DNA of 36,851 nt. Source: Candidatus Thorarchaeota archaeon (GTDB taxonomy: Archaea; Asgardarchaeota; Thorarchaeia; Thorarchaeales; Thorarchaeaceae). This document shows positions 1 through 8,145 of this stretch, piece by piece. The position numbers were made by a program, and so were the translations under genes. Within the stretch, counting starts at the first letter, position 1, and each line of letters starts with the position of its first letter. Below the pieces are notes generated by a model, which did not search any database, was not told where the DNA came from, and worked only from the letters and a program-made list of their open reading frames with translations. The DNA is taken from positions 1 through 36,851 of the forward strand of contig JAGXOC010000014.1 of NCBI GenBank assembly GCA_019894665.1. The letters are read 5' to 3'.

Positions 1-2
1 AC

Positions 3-1835
3 CTATACACAACAGAAGGTCTTGCTGAAGACACACCTGTTTTTGTTGCAGAGAAACACAAGGTCTTTCATGGATCAGTGGATGGCGATATGCTCCTTCT
101 ACTCGTGACCGATGGACGTGACGAGGACAGAGTAATTCAACACCGTGTTCGCGAGGGATCTGCTCGAGTTTCTACAGCTCTTCGTGGAAACAGTATTGGC
201 TACATCCGAGATAATCTGGATGACATTCTAGGTGAACTCATCTTTACAAGATTCAAAGTCAGCTTCGTAGGGAGTGGTGGTGTAGGTAAGAGTACACTAC
301 TCCGACTTCTATTTGGAAAGGAACCTGCACCTGGAGGCTACACGCCTACCATCAACGTTGCTGTTGATTCATCTGAAACGATACAGTTCGGTACGTTCCT
401 TGTTACCGTCTGGGACTTTGCTGGACAGTCTGTATTCCAAGACCTCTGGAGCTTCTACTTTTCAGGTACAGACGTAATCTTCCTGATTACGGATTCAAGT
501 TTTAGGAACGTGATGCAGACAAAGTCCCTCTTGCGTACCATTCGAAAGGAAGCTCCTGCTGTTCCTCTATTCATAATTGCTAACAAACAGGACTTACCCG
601 AGTCAATGAAAGCTGATAAGATCAAACGACTCTTGGGTGCTCCAACGTTTGCTATGGTGGCCACTGACAAGACCAGACGTGAGGAGTTCATCCGCCTCAT
701 GCTTGAAATGGCTGCTAAGACTGTTGGAGTAACACTTCCAGATTTGCCTATCAGTGAGATGATTACTGTTAGAAGAGGTACTGAAGAAGTAGCCCAACCT
801 GGAACTGCTGGAGCCCCGACCCCCCCCAGAGACAGTGGATTCGAGGACGTGCCATACGCAGATGGCGGTATAGAGGCCATTAGCAAAACACAGATTCCAA
901 CCATAACTGAATCTGTTGCAATAGCTGAAGCTGCGGAAATAACAACCGATACAACCCAACCTGAAACGATAGTGGCACAAACTTTTCCTGACCGCACAAA
1001 GCTCCTTCATTTCTTGCACATCGTACAGAAAGAGGGAATGCCAGATGTTGCATATTCCCTCAAGTATGCTGACGACGAGATTGACCCGAATGCTGTTGCT
1101 TCCCTGATCTCTGCACTTGACTCGTTTGGTGGGATTGATGCAGAACCAGCTGATGGCTCTGGCACTACAGATGCTCTTGAGACCATCGAACATGAAGGAA
1201 ATCTTGTCATGGTCGAGAAGTCCAAGCATTTTGTACTTGCACTCATTGTCACAAATGATAGTGAAGAAGACGTGCAGCGAAGTATTCTAACTTCTCTTTT
1301 GTTTGAGTTTGAACAGAAATATCAGAACGTATGGGACACCTGGGACGGCGACAAGACAATCTTCGAGCCCTCTGTATTCGATGTTCTAACTAAACTGCCA
1401 TTGAAACCAATAAGCTTTGACTACATTGTTCGTGCACGAGAAGCTGGGAAACCACTCCCCTTTGAAAATCGTGATGTGGGTCAAGCTATAGTTGCCGTTA
1501 AAACTGCAATTGAAAGTAATGACACCATTGGTGGTCTTGTGCGAAGCCTTGACTTACCTCGTGAAACCGTTCTTGGTTGCCTTCAGATAATGAGCCAGTT
1601 TGGTTGGATTGACTTTAAGGTTGAGATAGGTCCAACAAGCCATCTCAAGAAAATGGGCACTGTCGATGAGGATACTCAGAAAGCCTATGGGAACGTTGTT
1701 GTCGAGTTTGTTGACCTATGTGATGGTACCATAGCACTCCAAGATGTTGTCCGGAAACTCAACGTCAGTCTTCCAGCTATGAAGTTTGTAGCAACAAAGC
1801 TGGTTCTCGATGGAGTACTCGAGGTTGTAGCTTAG
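3..1835 (+). CDS. Arf-like small GTPase in a multidomain protein (5' end cut by window)
   Basis: The frame is open to the left edge, so the GTG at 78 used by the ORF track is internal and the true start lies outside the window. Numbering from that GTG, an Arf/Rab-like G domain spans about residues 56-220. It has the P-loop GSGGVGKS (65-72), a switch-I threonine in PTINVAVD, the switch-II motif WDFAGQ (112-117) and the base-specificity motif NKQDLP (169-174); no typical lipidation cysteine is visible. A low-complexity linker (about 230-300) follows. Next comes a region (about 380-440, FEFEQKY..VW) that resembles Asgard longin/roadblock-like domains, then two winged-helix-like segments to the end. 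The residues before the G domain look like the tail of a second longin-like domain. The likely role is a regulatory GTPase acting at membranes or in complex assembly. The partner is unknown, and the domain assignments outside the G domain are inference. Confidence 0.85.
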   Translation, partial: LYTTEGLAEDTPVFVAEKHKVFHGSVDGDMLLLLVTDGRDEDRVIQHRVREGSARVSTALRGNSIGYIRDNLDDILGELIFTRFKVSFVGSGGVGKSTLLRLLFGKEPAPGGYTPTINVAVDSSETIQFGTFLVTVWDFAGQSVFQDLWSFYFSGTDVIFLITDSSFRNVMQTKSLLRTIRKEAPAVPLFIIANKQDLPESMKADKIKRLLGAPTFAMVATDKTRREEFIRLMLEMAAKTVGVTLPDLPISEMITVRRGTEEVAQPGTAGAPTPPRDSGFEDVPYADGGIEAISKTQIPTITESVAIAEAAEITTDTTQPETIVAQTFPDRTKLLHFLHIVQKEGMPDVAYSLKYADDEIDPNAVASLISALDSFGGIDAEPADGSGTTDALETIEHEGNLVMVEKSKHFVLALIVTNDSEEDVQRSILTSLLFEFEQKYQNVWDTWDGDKTIFEPSVFDVLTKLPLKPISFDYIVRAREAGKPLPFENRDVGQAIVAVKTAIESNDTIGGLVRSLDLPRETVLGCLQIMSQFGWIDFKVEIGPTSHLKKMGTVDEDTQKAYGNVVVEFVDLCDGTIALQDVVRKLNVSLPAMKFVATKLVLDGVLEVVA

Positions 1836-1837
1836 AC

Positions 1838-3976
1838 TCATGGTTTGATTACTATTCTTTCTCTATATTCAGGGATACTGATACCTTTGGGTGCTTTCTC
1901 CGTGGGCGTGTGAACCATGATTTTCTTTCCACTGCAAGAGTTGATGTAAGTCTGAAGATTGGATGCAGACGAGTGAGCACTGAGTCTGGCTAATTCCAAC
2001 TTGCACTCGTGTTGTTCATATCCATGAAGCAAGTTCCAACCTGGGGTTCTTGGCGCTAGGTACCCGCAAAGAATCACAGCCGCATTTGCGTTGTTTCGAT
2101 GTTCGTTGAAATGGTGTTTTGCCAATCCTCCACCCATCATTCCACCTCCGGCAACAAGGACATCATCCTTATCGAGATGCACCTTGTTCTTCTTGATGCT
2201 CTGCCAGTGTCCTTGAACTCCAACGAGGCTCGTAATATGATCCGCCATTCCTCCCACTATGACGTTCCGGTTCTTAGTGACACCTAGATTTTCAAGAATC
2301 ATTAATATCTCTTGAGACCGACCAACAGCAAAACTCGGAATTACAACAGGTCCATAGTTTCCGACAATGTCAGTAATTGTTTGACTTACCTTTTTCCGGT
2401 CGAAATCCTCTCTTCCCCAGTATGTTCCATCGAAAATTACGTAATCAGAGTCTGTCGGAATATTAGCTCCAGGAAATAGGACTGACTCATCCATATTGAA
2501 ATCGCCTGTGTATAGAATCTTCACGCCCTCGATGTCAATGGAGTAAGCAGCACTTCCAGGGATGTGACACGCCTCAACGGGGGTCACAACAATACCTGGT
2601 CCCACCTCATTGCTTTTCCCATATTCCAAGCGTACATGGTTGTCTGTCACTTTCTTGATGTTGTCCTCAGTGTATCGAGAAATCAGGTCAAGCTTGTTGT
2701 ATCTTCTTGGTGGCGCCGGAGTTCCAACCTTGATTGCATCGTTGAGAAGAACTTTCGCGATACCTCCTGTTGGACCTACAGAACACCATTTACCATCGAA
2801 CTTGTCGAAGAGAACTGGAAGACCTCCTAAGTGGTCTAGATGCGCATGGCTCACCAGAACTGTATCAATCATCTCAAGTTCAGGCACCCACTCAGGTATC
2901 ATATGATTAGCTACAGATATACCAAAATCAAGTAGCACACCACCAGTATCTGTTTTGATTAGTATGCCACTTCTCCCTATTCTTGGACCCCCAAGAAATA
3001 TGATCTCGATCTTTTTTGTTTTGCTAGAGTATGCGACAGAAGGTAGCAATCCCATTCTGAGTTTCTGTGGGATCAGCTCGAATATCACCGGATTGATAGC
3101 TTCACCCGGTGGTGGGTCTTCTAACTGCTGAAGACGTACAGGTAAGACCGCACCCTTGTGGCTCTGGAACTGAATCTTTTCGAAATATTTCTTCATTACC
3201 TCAATGGATTCGCTTACACTCATGTTCTGAGTTACTATGTTCTTTGCTTCAGAGTAGACGAGTTCTTTTGCGTCATCCAGTAACTGCGAAAGCAAGGCAT
3301 CTGGAGTCCATTCCCTGCATGCCGCCATTACTTCCATGAAGGGTTTTCCTTCGACTGCTTCTCGAATATACTCTGGATGTCGGGTTAAGGAGTCAACAAG
3401 TCTCAATTCTTCGGAATCAAGATATGACTTGATATCAACTCCAAACACATCACCTATGTCACTAAACAATGCTGGGCTAAAGACTGGTGCCCCCAGAAAT
3501 TGAAGCCAGTACCTGATTTCAGACATCACTTCTTTTGAAGATTCATATTTAGTTGCAGCAAGAAAGACAAGTGCCTTACGAAGCCAACTCTCGATTTGAT
3601 TCTGATTCCTGACATGTCTTAACGAGTATCTATAGAGATACCTGAAGTCTTCCTCGTTATAATTTCCAAGGGCGACCCCATACAAACATAATGTCATTGA
3701 CAGAGTAATATCTGATGGAGTTGGGTCAGCACGTGCATCTCTGAAAATCTCCAATAGAACCACGTCGGCTGCTTCTGCCTTGGCTAAGTCCTTGACCGGG
3801 ATCTCCGTGGCTTTTGCTACTTCGAAGGCTAGGAATTCCCTTGATTCATCAAATGGTCCCTTCTCATCCGGAACCTTCTTTCCATTCTTCATTAAATCAA
3901 CATCTGAGATGGCTTGATTGAACAATTCTTTGATTGCATTGTTCTTAGTTTTTGGAATTCCTGTCGCTGTGGTCAT
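1838..3976 (-). CDS. Metallo-beta-lactamase/beta-CASP protein, probable ribonuclease family
   Basis: The C-terminal half (from about residue 325) is a metallo-beta-lactamase fold with beta-CASP features. It has the metal motif SHAHLDHLGG (near 378), a later metal-ligand His in ACHIPGS, the ligand Asp in YTGDFNMD, the motif-A acidic residue in FDGTYWGRE, and a C-terminal LSAHSS motif typical of beta-CASP enzymes. These families (CPSF73, aCPSF, RNase J) cut RNA, using two zinc ions. The first ~300 residues are mostly helical, match no KH or other RNA-binding domain I recognise, and make the protein unusual. The ATG at 3976 is preferred over the GTG at 3985 because GTGAT lies four bases upstream of it. 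The gene converges on the GTPase with only two bases between stop codons. Nuclease activity is inferred from motifs; the specificity and the N-terminal function are unknown. Confidence 0.85.
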   Translation of the reverse strand: MTTATGIPKTKNNAIKELFNQAISDVDLMKNGKKVPDEKGPFDESREFLAFEVAKATEIPVKDLAKAEAADVVLLEIFRDARADPTPSDITLSMTLCLYGVALGNYNEEDFRYLYRYSLRHVRNQNQIESWLRKALVFLAATKYESSKEVMSEIRYWLQFLGAPVFSPALFSDIGDVFGVDIKSYLDSEELRLVDSLTRHPEYIREAVEGKPFMEVMAACREWTPDALLSQLLDDAKELVYSEAKNIVTQNMSVSESIEVMKKYFEKIQFQSHKGAVLPVRLQQLEDPPPGEAINPVIFELIPQKLRMGLLPSVAYSSKTKKIEIIFLGGPRIGRSGILIKTDTGGVLLDFGISVANHMIPEWVPELEMIDTVLVSHAHLDHLGGLPVLFDKFDGKWCSVGPTGGIAKVLLNDAIKVGTPAPPRRYNKLDLISRYTEDNIKKVTDNHVRLEYGKSNEVGPGIVVTPVEACHIPGSAAYSIDIEGVKILYTGDFNMDESVLFPGANIPTDSDYVIFDGTYWGREDFDRKKVSQTITDIVGNYGPVVIPSFAVGRSQEILMILENLGVTKNRNVIVGGMADHITSLVGVQGHWQSIKKNKVHLDKDDVLVAGGGMMGGGLAKHHFNEHRNNANAAVILCGYLAPRTPGWNLLHGYEQHECKLELARLSAHSSASNLQTYINSCSGKKIMVHTPTEKAPKGISIPEYRERIVIKP

Positions 3977-3985
3977 AGTAATCAC

Positions 3986-4233
3986 TTGATTTCCACGTGC
4001 CTTTTTGTGTAAGAGCCCTTCTTAGGCTTTGTTGGTAACGTGGTAGAGACCCTGCCTGCTATCCCTTCACTCATTAACAGTGAGAGCGAAAATCTTAGTG
4101 TACGTGAAGGTACATCGTTCTTACTGCTTGAATCCTCAATGAAGAGCAATGTATACTTAAATGAAACTGACAGATTGGCAAGAGTTGCCGTTTGGAATTT
4201 GATTAAAAGCGCTGACAAAGGAGCTTACACAAG
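3986..4233. promoter_or_regulatory. Divergent promoter region between beta-CASP gene and nadA
   Basis: About 250 bases separate two divergent genes. Short ORFs on both strands here (3982-4218 minus, 4040-4288 plus) show no recognisable protein character and overlap each other, so I treat the stretch as noncoding. TATA-like AT-rich patches lie at about 4151-4160 (TATACTTAAA) and 4200-4207 (TGATTAAA). The second is about 26-35 bases from the nadA start. AAAGGAG at 4217-4223 may serve as a ribosome binding site. Promoter positions are inferred by eye. Confidence 0.4.
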
Positions 4234-5205
4234 GTGCAATCAATGGTTACCGACACCAGAGACCTGCAAGAGAAAATCCTCAAGTTGAAGAAAGAGCGTA
4301 AAGCACTCATACTTGCCCACAACTACCAAATCATTGAGATTCAAGAGATCGCAGACTTTGTAGGTGACTCTCTGCAGCTCGCTCGGAAATCTGCTGAGAG
4401 TGATGGTTTCGAGATGATCATCTTTGCGGGTGTTAAATTCATGGTCGAGATGGCGGCAGTGTTATCCCCCAACGTTCCTGTTTACATTCCCGACCCCAAA
4501 GCACTCTGTCCACTTGCTGGCTACCTCGATGCAGAGAAACTCCGGAAGAAGAAGAAGGAATATCCCGGTGTTCCGGTTGTTGTCTATGTCAACACGACAG
4601 CAGAAGCTAAATCAGAAGCAGATATGATATGCACTTCAGGAAGTGCAGTTGAGGTTGTGGAATCTCTTGGGGTTGATCGCGTCATTTTTGGACCCGATGC
4701 AAATCTTGCAGACTACGTACGGACTCACACATCTATTGAAATCATCGATATTGATCAAAGAGGTCATTGCTATGTTCATAACATGTTTGACCTTAGCATG
4801 TTGATTGAATTGAAAGAAAAGTATCCTGAATCTGTGGCAATAGCTCATCCTGAGTGTCCGATTGAAGTTCAAGAGCAGGCGGACATGATAGGGTCAACAG
4901 GGATGATGGCACGCACGGTGGCAGAATCTGATGCGAAGGTGTTCATAATTGCAACTGAAATGGGAATGCTTCAGCAGTTACAGAAACGGCATCCTGAGAA
5001 GACGATTATTCCCATGTATGAAGGGGCTGTCTGTCGGCAGATGAAGAAACACACTCTTGAGAAAATACTAGATGTTCTTGAGAATCTACCATCGGACAAC
5101 GTCGTCACTGTTCCAGAACCGTTTGTTCCTCATATTCGTGAGATTCTGGAGAAGATGAACAAACTCCGTGGTGGAGGTCCCGCTGTCGCAGTCAAAGTAG
5201 ACTAG
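4234..5205 (+). CDS. nadA: Quinolinate synthase NadA
   Basis: NadA condenses iminoaspartate with dihydroxyacetone phosphate to make quinolinate, the precursor of NAD, using an oxygen-sensitive 4Fe-4S cluster. The 323-residue length is typical of the family. The three cluster cysteines are visible at family spacing: Cys92 (ALCPLAG), Cys179 (GHCYVH) and Cys267 (AVCRQM). The conserved AHPEC block (205-208) and the N-terminal LAHNYQ motif are also present. The GTG at 4234 follows AAAGGAG by about ten bases; an ATG at 4243 preceded by AAGGTG is an equally good start and would remove three residues. No nadB/aspartate dehydrogenase or nadC lies nearby, so the rest of the NAD pathway must be elsewhere. 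It converges closely on the next gene (four bases between stops). Confidence 0.96.
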   Translation: MQSMVTDTRDLQEKILKLKKERKALILAHNYQIIEIQEIADFVGDSLQLARKSAESDGFEMIIFAGVKFMVEMAAVLSPNVPVYIPDPKALCPLAGYLDAEKLRKKKKEYPGVPVVVYVNTTAEAKSEADMICTSGSAVEVVESLGVDRVIFGPDANLADYVRTHTSIEIIDIDQRGHCYVHNMFDLSMLIELKEKYPESVAIAHPECPIEVQEQADMIGSTGMMARTVAESDAKVFIIATEMGMLQQLQKRHPEKTIIPMYEGAVCRQMKKHTLEKILDVLENLPSDNVVTVPEPFVPHIREILEKMNKLRGGGPAVAVKVD

Positions 5206-5209
5206 TTTG

Positions 5210-6088
5210 CTAATGTCGCCTCCTTACAAATACGACAACCAATATTAAAGCGATAATGACTACACTACCTCCAATTCCCACTATTTGCGCAACATTGTAC
5301 GGAACTGGGAGCACACGGACGTACTCTGATACCTTTCCCCTGAAATGGACCACACTGACATTACAACTGGAATCAATAATCATATCCCACGTTGCAGTAG
5401 TTCCTGTGTCATTGGTGGAAACAGTCATGAAGTTTTCAGGGTAAAATGAGAATTCAAGAAATTGTTTCTCCTCTACAATATGCATTTCCACTGTTTGATG
5501 TGTGATATCCCCAAAGGTCTTCGCAGAACCTACAATGTATGAGAAATAGGAATAGTGCCCGTTTTCCATTGGATATGCCTCTGTAATTACCTTGATGAGA
5601 CTTGTTTCATCCGCAACCATTGGATATGAAAATAAGACAAACTCTGCACCCTCTATCCAAGTTCCTCCAAACTCCGTGGGATCGGTTTGAAAATTGTAGG
5701 TAGTCAGGTTTTCCCAGGATATGATGGTGTAGTTAACTGATATCCCATTCACGAATATTTGTTGCTCGATATTGATATAGCTCTGGCCATAATTTGCCCA
5801 GTACTCTGGGTAGACGAATGCGAGATGAGCTGTCTGATTAACATTCGATATCACACTGAACTGACCTACAACACTTGCATTCATTCCTTCTTCAGTATGC
5901 ACTAACCTAATACCGACATCAGCTCTGAGCATGGATAGACCTGAACTATTACTCATGGTGCCTCCCATGTCTAGATCAGTTGTATTTGCAATATCTGCCT
6001 GGCAGGGAATCGGTTGGTATGAACCCACTATGAATACAACTAGAAGACCAAGACACATTATCGAACGGTGTGATCGCGACCACTCCAC
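5210..6088 (-). CDS. Surface protein with signal peptide and GIGG-TM-RRRH tail
   Basis: I do not recognise the family. The 292-residue protein starts with a basic stretch and a hydrophobic segment (about residues 10-30) ending near PCQA, consistent with a signal peptide. The middle is a beta-rich, hydrophilic ectodomain with many N-x-S/T sequons, such as NTT, NSS and NQT, as expected for an archaeal glycosylated surface protein. The C-terminus carries VGIGG, a ~20-residue hydrophobic helix and RRRH, so it is probably anchored with a short basic cytoplasmic tail. The start is a TTG at 6088; the later ATG (MCLGLL) would lose the basic n-region, so the longer form is preferred. It lies downstream of the HAD and pyrophosphatase genes on the same strand. 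The C-terminal motif is shared with the protein at 18559-19665. Confidence 0.75.
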   Translation of the reverse strand: MEWSRSHRSIMCLGLLVVFIVGSYQPIPCQADIANTTDLDMGGTMSNSSGLSMLRADVGIRLVHTEEGMNASVVGQFSVISNVNQTAHLAFVYPEYWANYGQSYINIEQQIFVNGISVNYTIISWENLTTYNFQTDPTEFGGTWIEGAEFVLFSYPMVADETSLIKVITEAYPMENGHYSYFSYIVGSAKTFGDITHQTVEMHIVEEKQFLEFSFYPENFMTVSTNDTGTTATWDMIIDSSCNVSVVHFRGKVSEYVRVLPVPYNVAQIVGIGGSVVIIALILVVVFVRRRH

Positions 6089-6148
6089 TCCAATTCACCA
6101 CTACTCGTTCATTGGATAATTATGATATGAATCCTATTGTGTTTCTCA

Positions 6149-6805
6149 TCACTCAAAATAGTCGATTATCTCCTGTATCTCTGAGAGCTGGGAAATCGTT
6201 CGCCCCTTGTGTCCTGCTTCATGGAACCTCTCACTATCAAACATACCCTTCACAGCTATAAAATCACAAAAACCCCTAGACCGCTCATAGTCTTTCAAAG
6301 AGTCTCCAACAAAGACCATCTCATCAAGTGGAATTTCATACCCTGAGCTGATGTGATTGAAGTGATCTGCACCCTTCTCGAAACCTGGTCTGTATCCAAT
6401 AATCGCCTTGAATAGATCAAGAATTCCTTTTCGACTGAAGTATTCCTCAATAGTTGGTTGAAATGTTGATGAGGACACAAAGACATCAAATCCCATCTTG
6501 TTGAGTTTCCTAACAGTCCTTTCAGCGTCTGGAAATAGTTCTTGTTCAAAGATGCGCTCAATCTTCAATTTCTCAAACTCTTCAATTGCTGCTTCGTTTC
6601 TTGGGCTATCTGGAAAGTTCATTTTGATCTGATGTTCATACGGTAGCCCTGTGGTTGACACATACTTCTCTGTAGCATCTTCCTTAGACACTCCAAAGTG
6701 TTTCATCATGATGTCGACACCGATACTCTGTAGAAATGGCATACTGTCTGCAATTGTTCCATCGAAATCGAAGATGACTGCACGATAGAGCTTTTTTTCT
6801 TCCAT
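6149..6805 (-). CDS. HAD-superfamily phosphatase
   Basis: This is a 218-residue haloacid dehalogenase-type hydrolase. HAD motif I is FDFDGT, with nucleophile Asp13 and acid/base Asp15. Motif II is the serine run in VSSSTF, and motif IV is FVGDSLKD, with metal-binding Asp residues. A helical cap lies between motifs I and II. The length and cap placement fit phosphoglycolate phosphatase-like or beta-phosphoglucomutase-like members, which remove phosphate from small metabolites. The substrate cannot be told from sequence. The gene is 57 bases downstream of inorganic pyrophosphatase on the same strand and may share its transcript. Confidence 0.88.
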   Translation of the reverse strand: MEEKKLYRAVIFDFDGTIADSMPFLQSIGVDIMMKHFGVSKEDATEKYVSTTGLPYEHQIKMNFPDSPRNEAAIEEFEKLKIERIFEQELFPDAERTVRKLNKMGFDVFVSSSTFQPTIEEYFSRKGILDLFKAIIGYRPGFEKGADHFNHISSGYEIPLDEMVFVGDSLKDYERSRGFCDFIAVKGMFDSERFHEAGHKGRTISQLSEIQEIIDYFE

Positions 6806-6862
6806 ATGACCAACTCGAGTCTTTGCTGCTCTGTGATGCGCTTTAGATGCTTTTGGTTTAGA

Positions 6863-7390
6863 TTAAGTCTTGATTCCCGTTTTGTAATCGTTCATGCATC
6901 TCTTTATGGTCTGGTATGCATCTTTCAATTCTCGGAACTTTTTGATTTCTGTGTGGCCTCCCTCTTGAATCTTGTATGTTGCATAGAAGTGACGCAGCTC
7001 ATCCATCTGGCTGCGAGGAAGGTCGATGATACTCTTCACGTCTCTATAGTATGGTTCTTTCATTGGAACAGCGATTATCTTGTCATCGATTTTTCCAGCG
7101 TCATCCATCTCCATTATCCCAATAGGTCTCGCGTGTACCACACATGATGTGAATGTTGGCTCGTTAATGAGAAGGATCACATCCAATGGGTCGTCATCAT
7201 GATCTAGTGTCTGAGGGATGAATCCATAGTCGAAAGGAGCAAATGTATAGAGAACTCGATCCAGCTTGAAGAGATTGAGGTCTGCATCATATTCATACTT
7301 GTTCTTACTCGCTTTTGTGAGTTCCACAATGACATAGATCTCACTTGGAGGGTCTGGTCCCGCGGGAATATCATCGATAAAATTGACCAT
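6863..7390 (-). CDS. ppa: Inorganic pyrophosphatase (family I)
   Basis: This soluble family I enzyme hydrolyses pyrophosphate to two phosphates and pulls biosynthetic reactions forward. The 175-residue length is normal for archaeal and bacterial enzymes. The PROSITE-like signature DHDDDPLDV (about 63-71) supplies metal-binding aspartates. The other active-site blocks are FAPFDYGFIPQT upstream and DDKIIAVP downstream, followed by the usual helical C-terminus. The ATG at 7390 gives the expected MVNFIDDIPAG start. It is the first gene of a minus-strand run that continues into the HAD hydrolase. Its upstream region is shared with the divergent membrane gene. Confidence 0.96.
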   Translation of the reverse strand: MVNFIDDIPAGPDPPSEIYVIVELTKASKNKYEYDADLNLFKLDRVLYTFAPFDYGFIPQTLDHDDDPLDVILLINEPTFTSCVVHARPIGIMEMDDAGKIDDKIIAVPMKEPYYRDVKSIIDLPRSQMDELRHFYATYKIQEGGHTEIKKFRELKDAYQTIKRCMNDYKTGIKT

Positions 7391-7494
7391 TGTATCAACG
7401 CCAATTGGACATGTACCCGTCTCTTATTGAGCTTTCTCACTCAAGACAACAAGTCTTTATGAAGCCTCACAACTCACTACATATGCACGCAATC

Positions 7495-7510
7495 GGAGGG
7501 AACTATTCTG
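7495..7510 (+). promoter_or_regulatory. Strong Shine-Dalgarno followed by in-frame ATT-CTG, no AUG
   Basis: GGAGGG at 7495-7500 is a strong ribosome binding site. In the frame of the downstream membrane protein it is followed by ATT at 7505 and CTG at 7508, then TCT-GAT-GAA (a Met-Ser-Asp-Glu-like start), and the frame stays open to the ATG at 7568. A different frame offers ATG at 7514, encoding a 15-residue peptide that stops at 7561, six bases before the ATG at 7568. Either a non-AUG start or a leader peptide is possible. Confidence 0.5.
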
Positions 7511-7567
7511 TCTGATGAATCAACAACCACATCGTCGACTGATGAAGAAATTCTTGACGTAGGGTCT

Positions 7568-8074
7568 ATGTTTCGAGGAACAGCAACGATTACCCTTGTT
7601 GCTGAAATTGTAGCAGCGATAATGCTACTTGGTTCTGCCACAGCTTATATTATCCGGGACTATGTTGCAGTTATCGAACCTGATGTAGCAATTTTCCTGT
7701 TACTAGTCGGTGCGATGATCACCCTCTTCATATTCTTGGGTGCAATAAGTTTCTTTGTAAGGTTCAACCGTCGGATTGGTCGTATTGTGATTGCTGAGGG
7801 CGTTGGCGAGGTTGATCTCAAAGGACCGGGTGTGAAGACCGTAGTCATAATCTATGGACTAGCTGTTGGATTCATCCTGATTCTCGGAATTTATGGTTAC
7901 TATCTTCTATGGACATACTTCCTAGCTGCACAAGCTGCTGCATCGCTTAGCTTCTTTGGAATGTCATTGTCTGTAGGTATCTTCTTCATTGCCTTCTTGG
8001 TCCAGATTGTGATCACAGTAATCGGTAGAACGGCAACAACCATGATTCGGAAAGTCCTTGCTGACGACGTCTGA
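7568..8074 (+). CDS. Four-helix membrane protein of unknown function
   Basis: From its first ATG this is a 168-residue protein with four hydrophobic segments, at roughly residues 4-25, 38-62, 94-117 and 130-152. A short charged loop in the middle (RFNRRIGR) separates helices two and three. I do not recognise a family. The frame is open and coding-like upstream of the ATG for 20 more codons, rich in Ser/Thr/Asp/Glu. The good ribosome binding site lies there (7495-7500), so the real protein may be about 188 residues with a hydrophilic cytoplasmic N-terminus starting near 7508. It is divergent from pyrophosphatase and 71 bases upstream of the antiporter gene. No functional residue stands out. 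Confidence 0.75.
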   Translation: MFRGTATITLVAEIVAAIMLLGSATAYIIRDYVAVIEPDVAIFLLLVGAMITLFIFLGAISFFVRFNRRIGRIVIAEGVGEVDLKGPGVKTVVIIYGLAVGFILILGIYGYYLLWTYFLAAQAAASLSFFGMSLSVGIFFIAFLVQIVITVIGRTATTMIRKVLADDV

Positions 8075-8098
8075 CCGAAGTTCATCCAAAGGGGAGAA

Positions 8099-8107
8099 GT
8101 TTAATTG
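8099..8107 (+). promoter_or_regulatory. TATA-like box upstream of antiporter gene
   Basis: GTTTAATTG lies 39-47 bases before the ATG at 8146 in an otherwise GC-balanced intergenic stretch, preceded by a purine-rich GGGGAGAA that could act as a BRE. Initiation would be expected near 8128. A small GGGG...CCCC inverted repeat (about 8107-8122) follows. The assignment is by eye. Confidence 0.4.
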
Positions 8108-8145
8108 GGGGTCATTATGCCCCATCTAAGTGCAGGTGTCAAGCG

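Noticed and set aside
455-1252. Three minus-strand ORFs (455-997, 603-1229, 1007-1252) inside the GTPase gene
   Set aside because: They overlap each other and a well-supported plus-strand gene, and show no recognisable domains; they are shadows.
3982-4288. Minus ORF 3982-4218 and plus ORF 4040-4288 in the nadA upstream region
   Set aside because: The two overlap each other, have no family-like motif, and the region carries promoter-like sequence; the plus ORF also runs into nadA in another frame.
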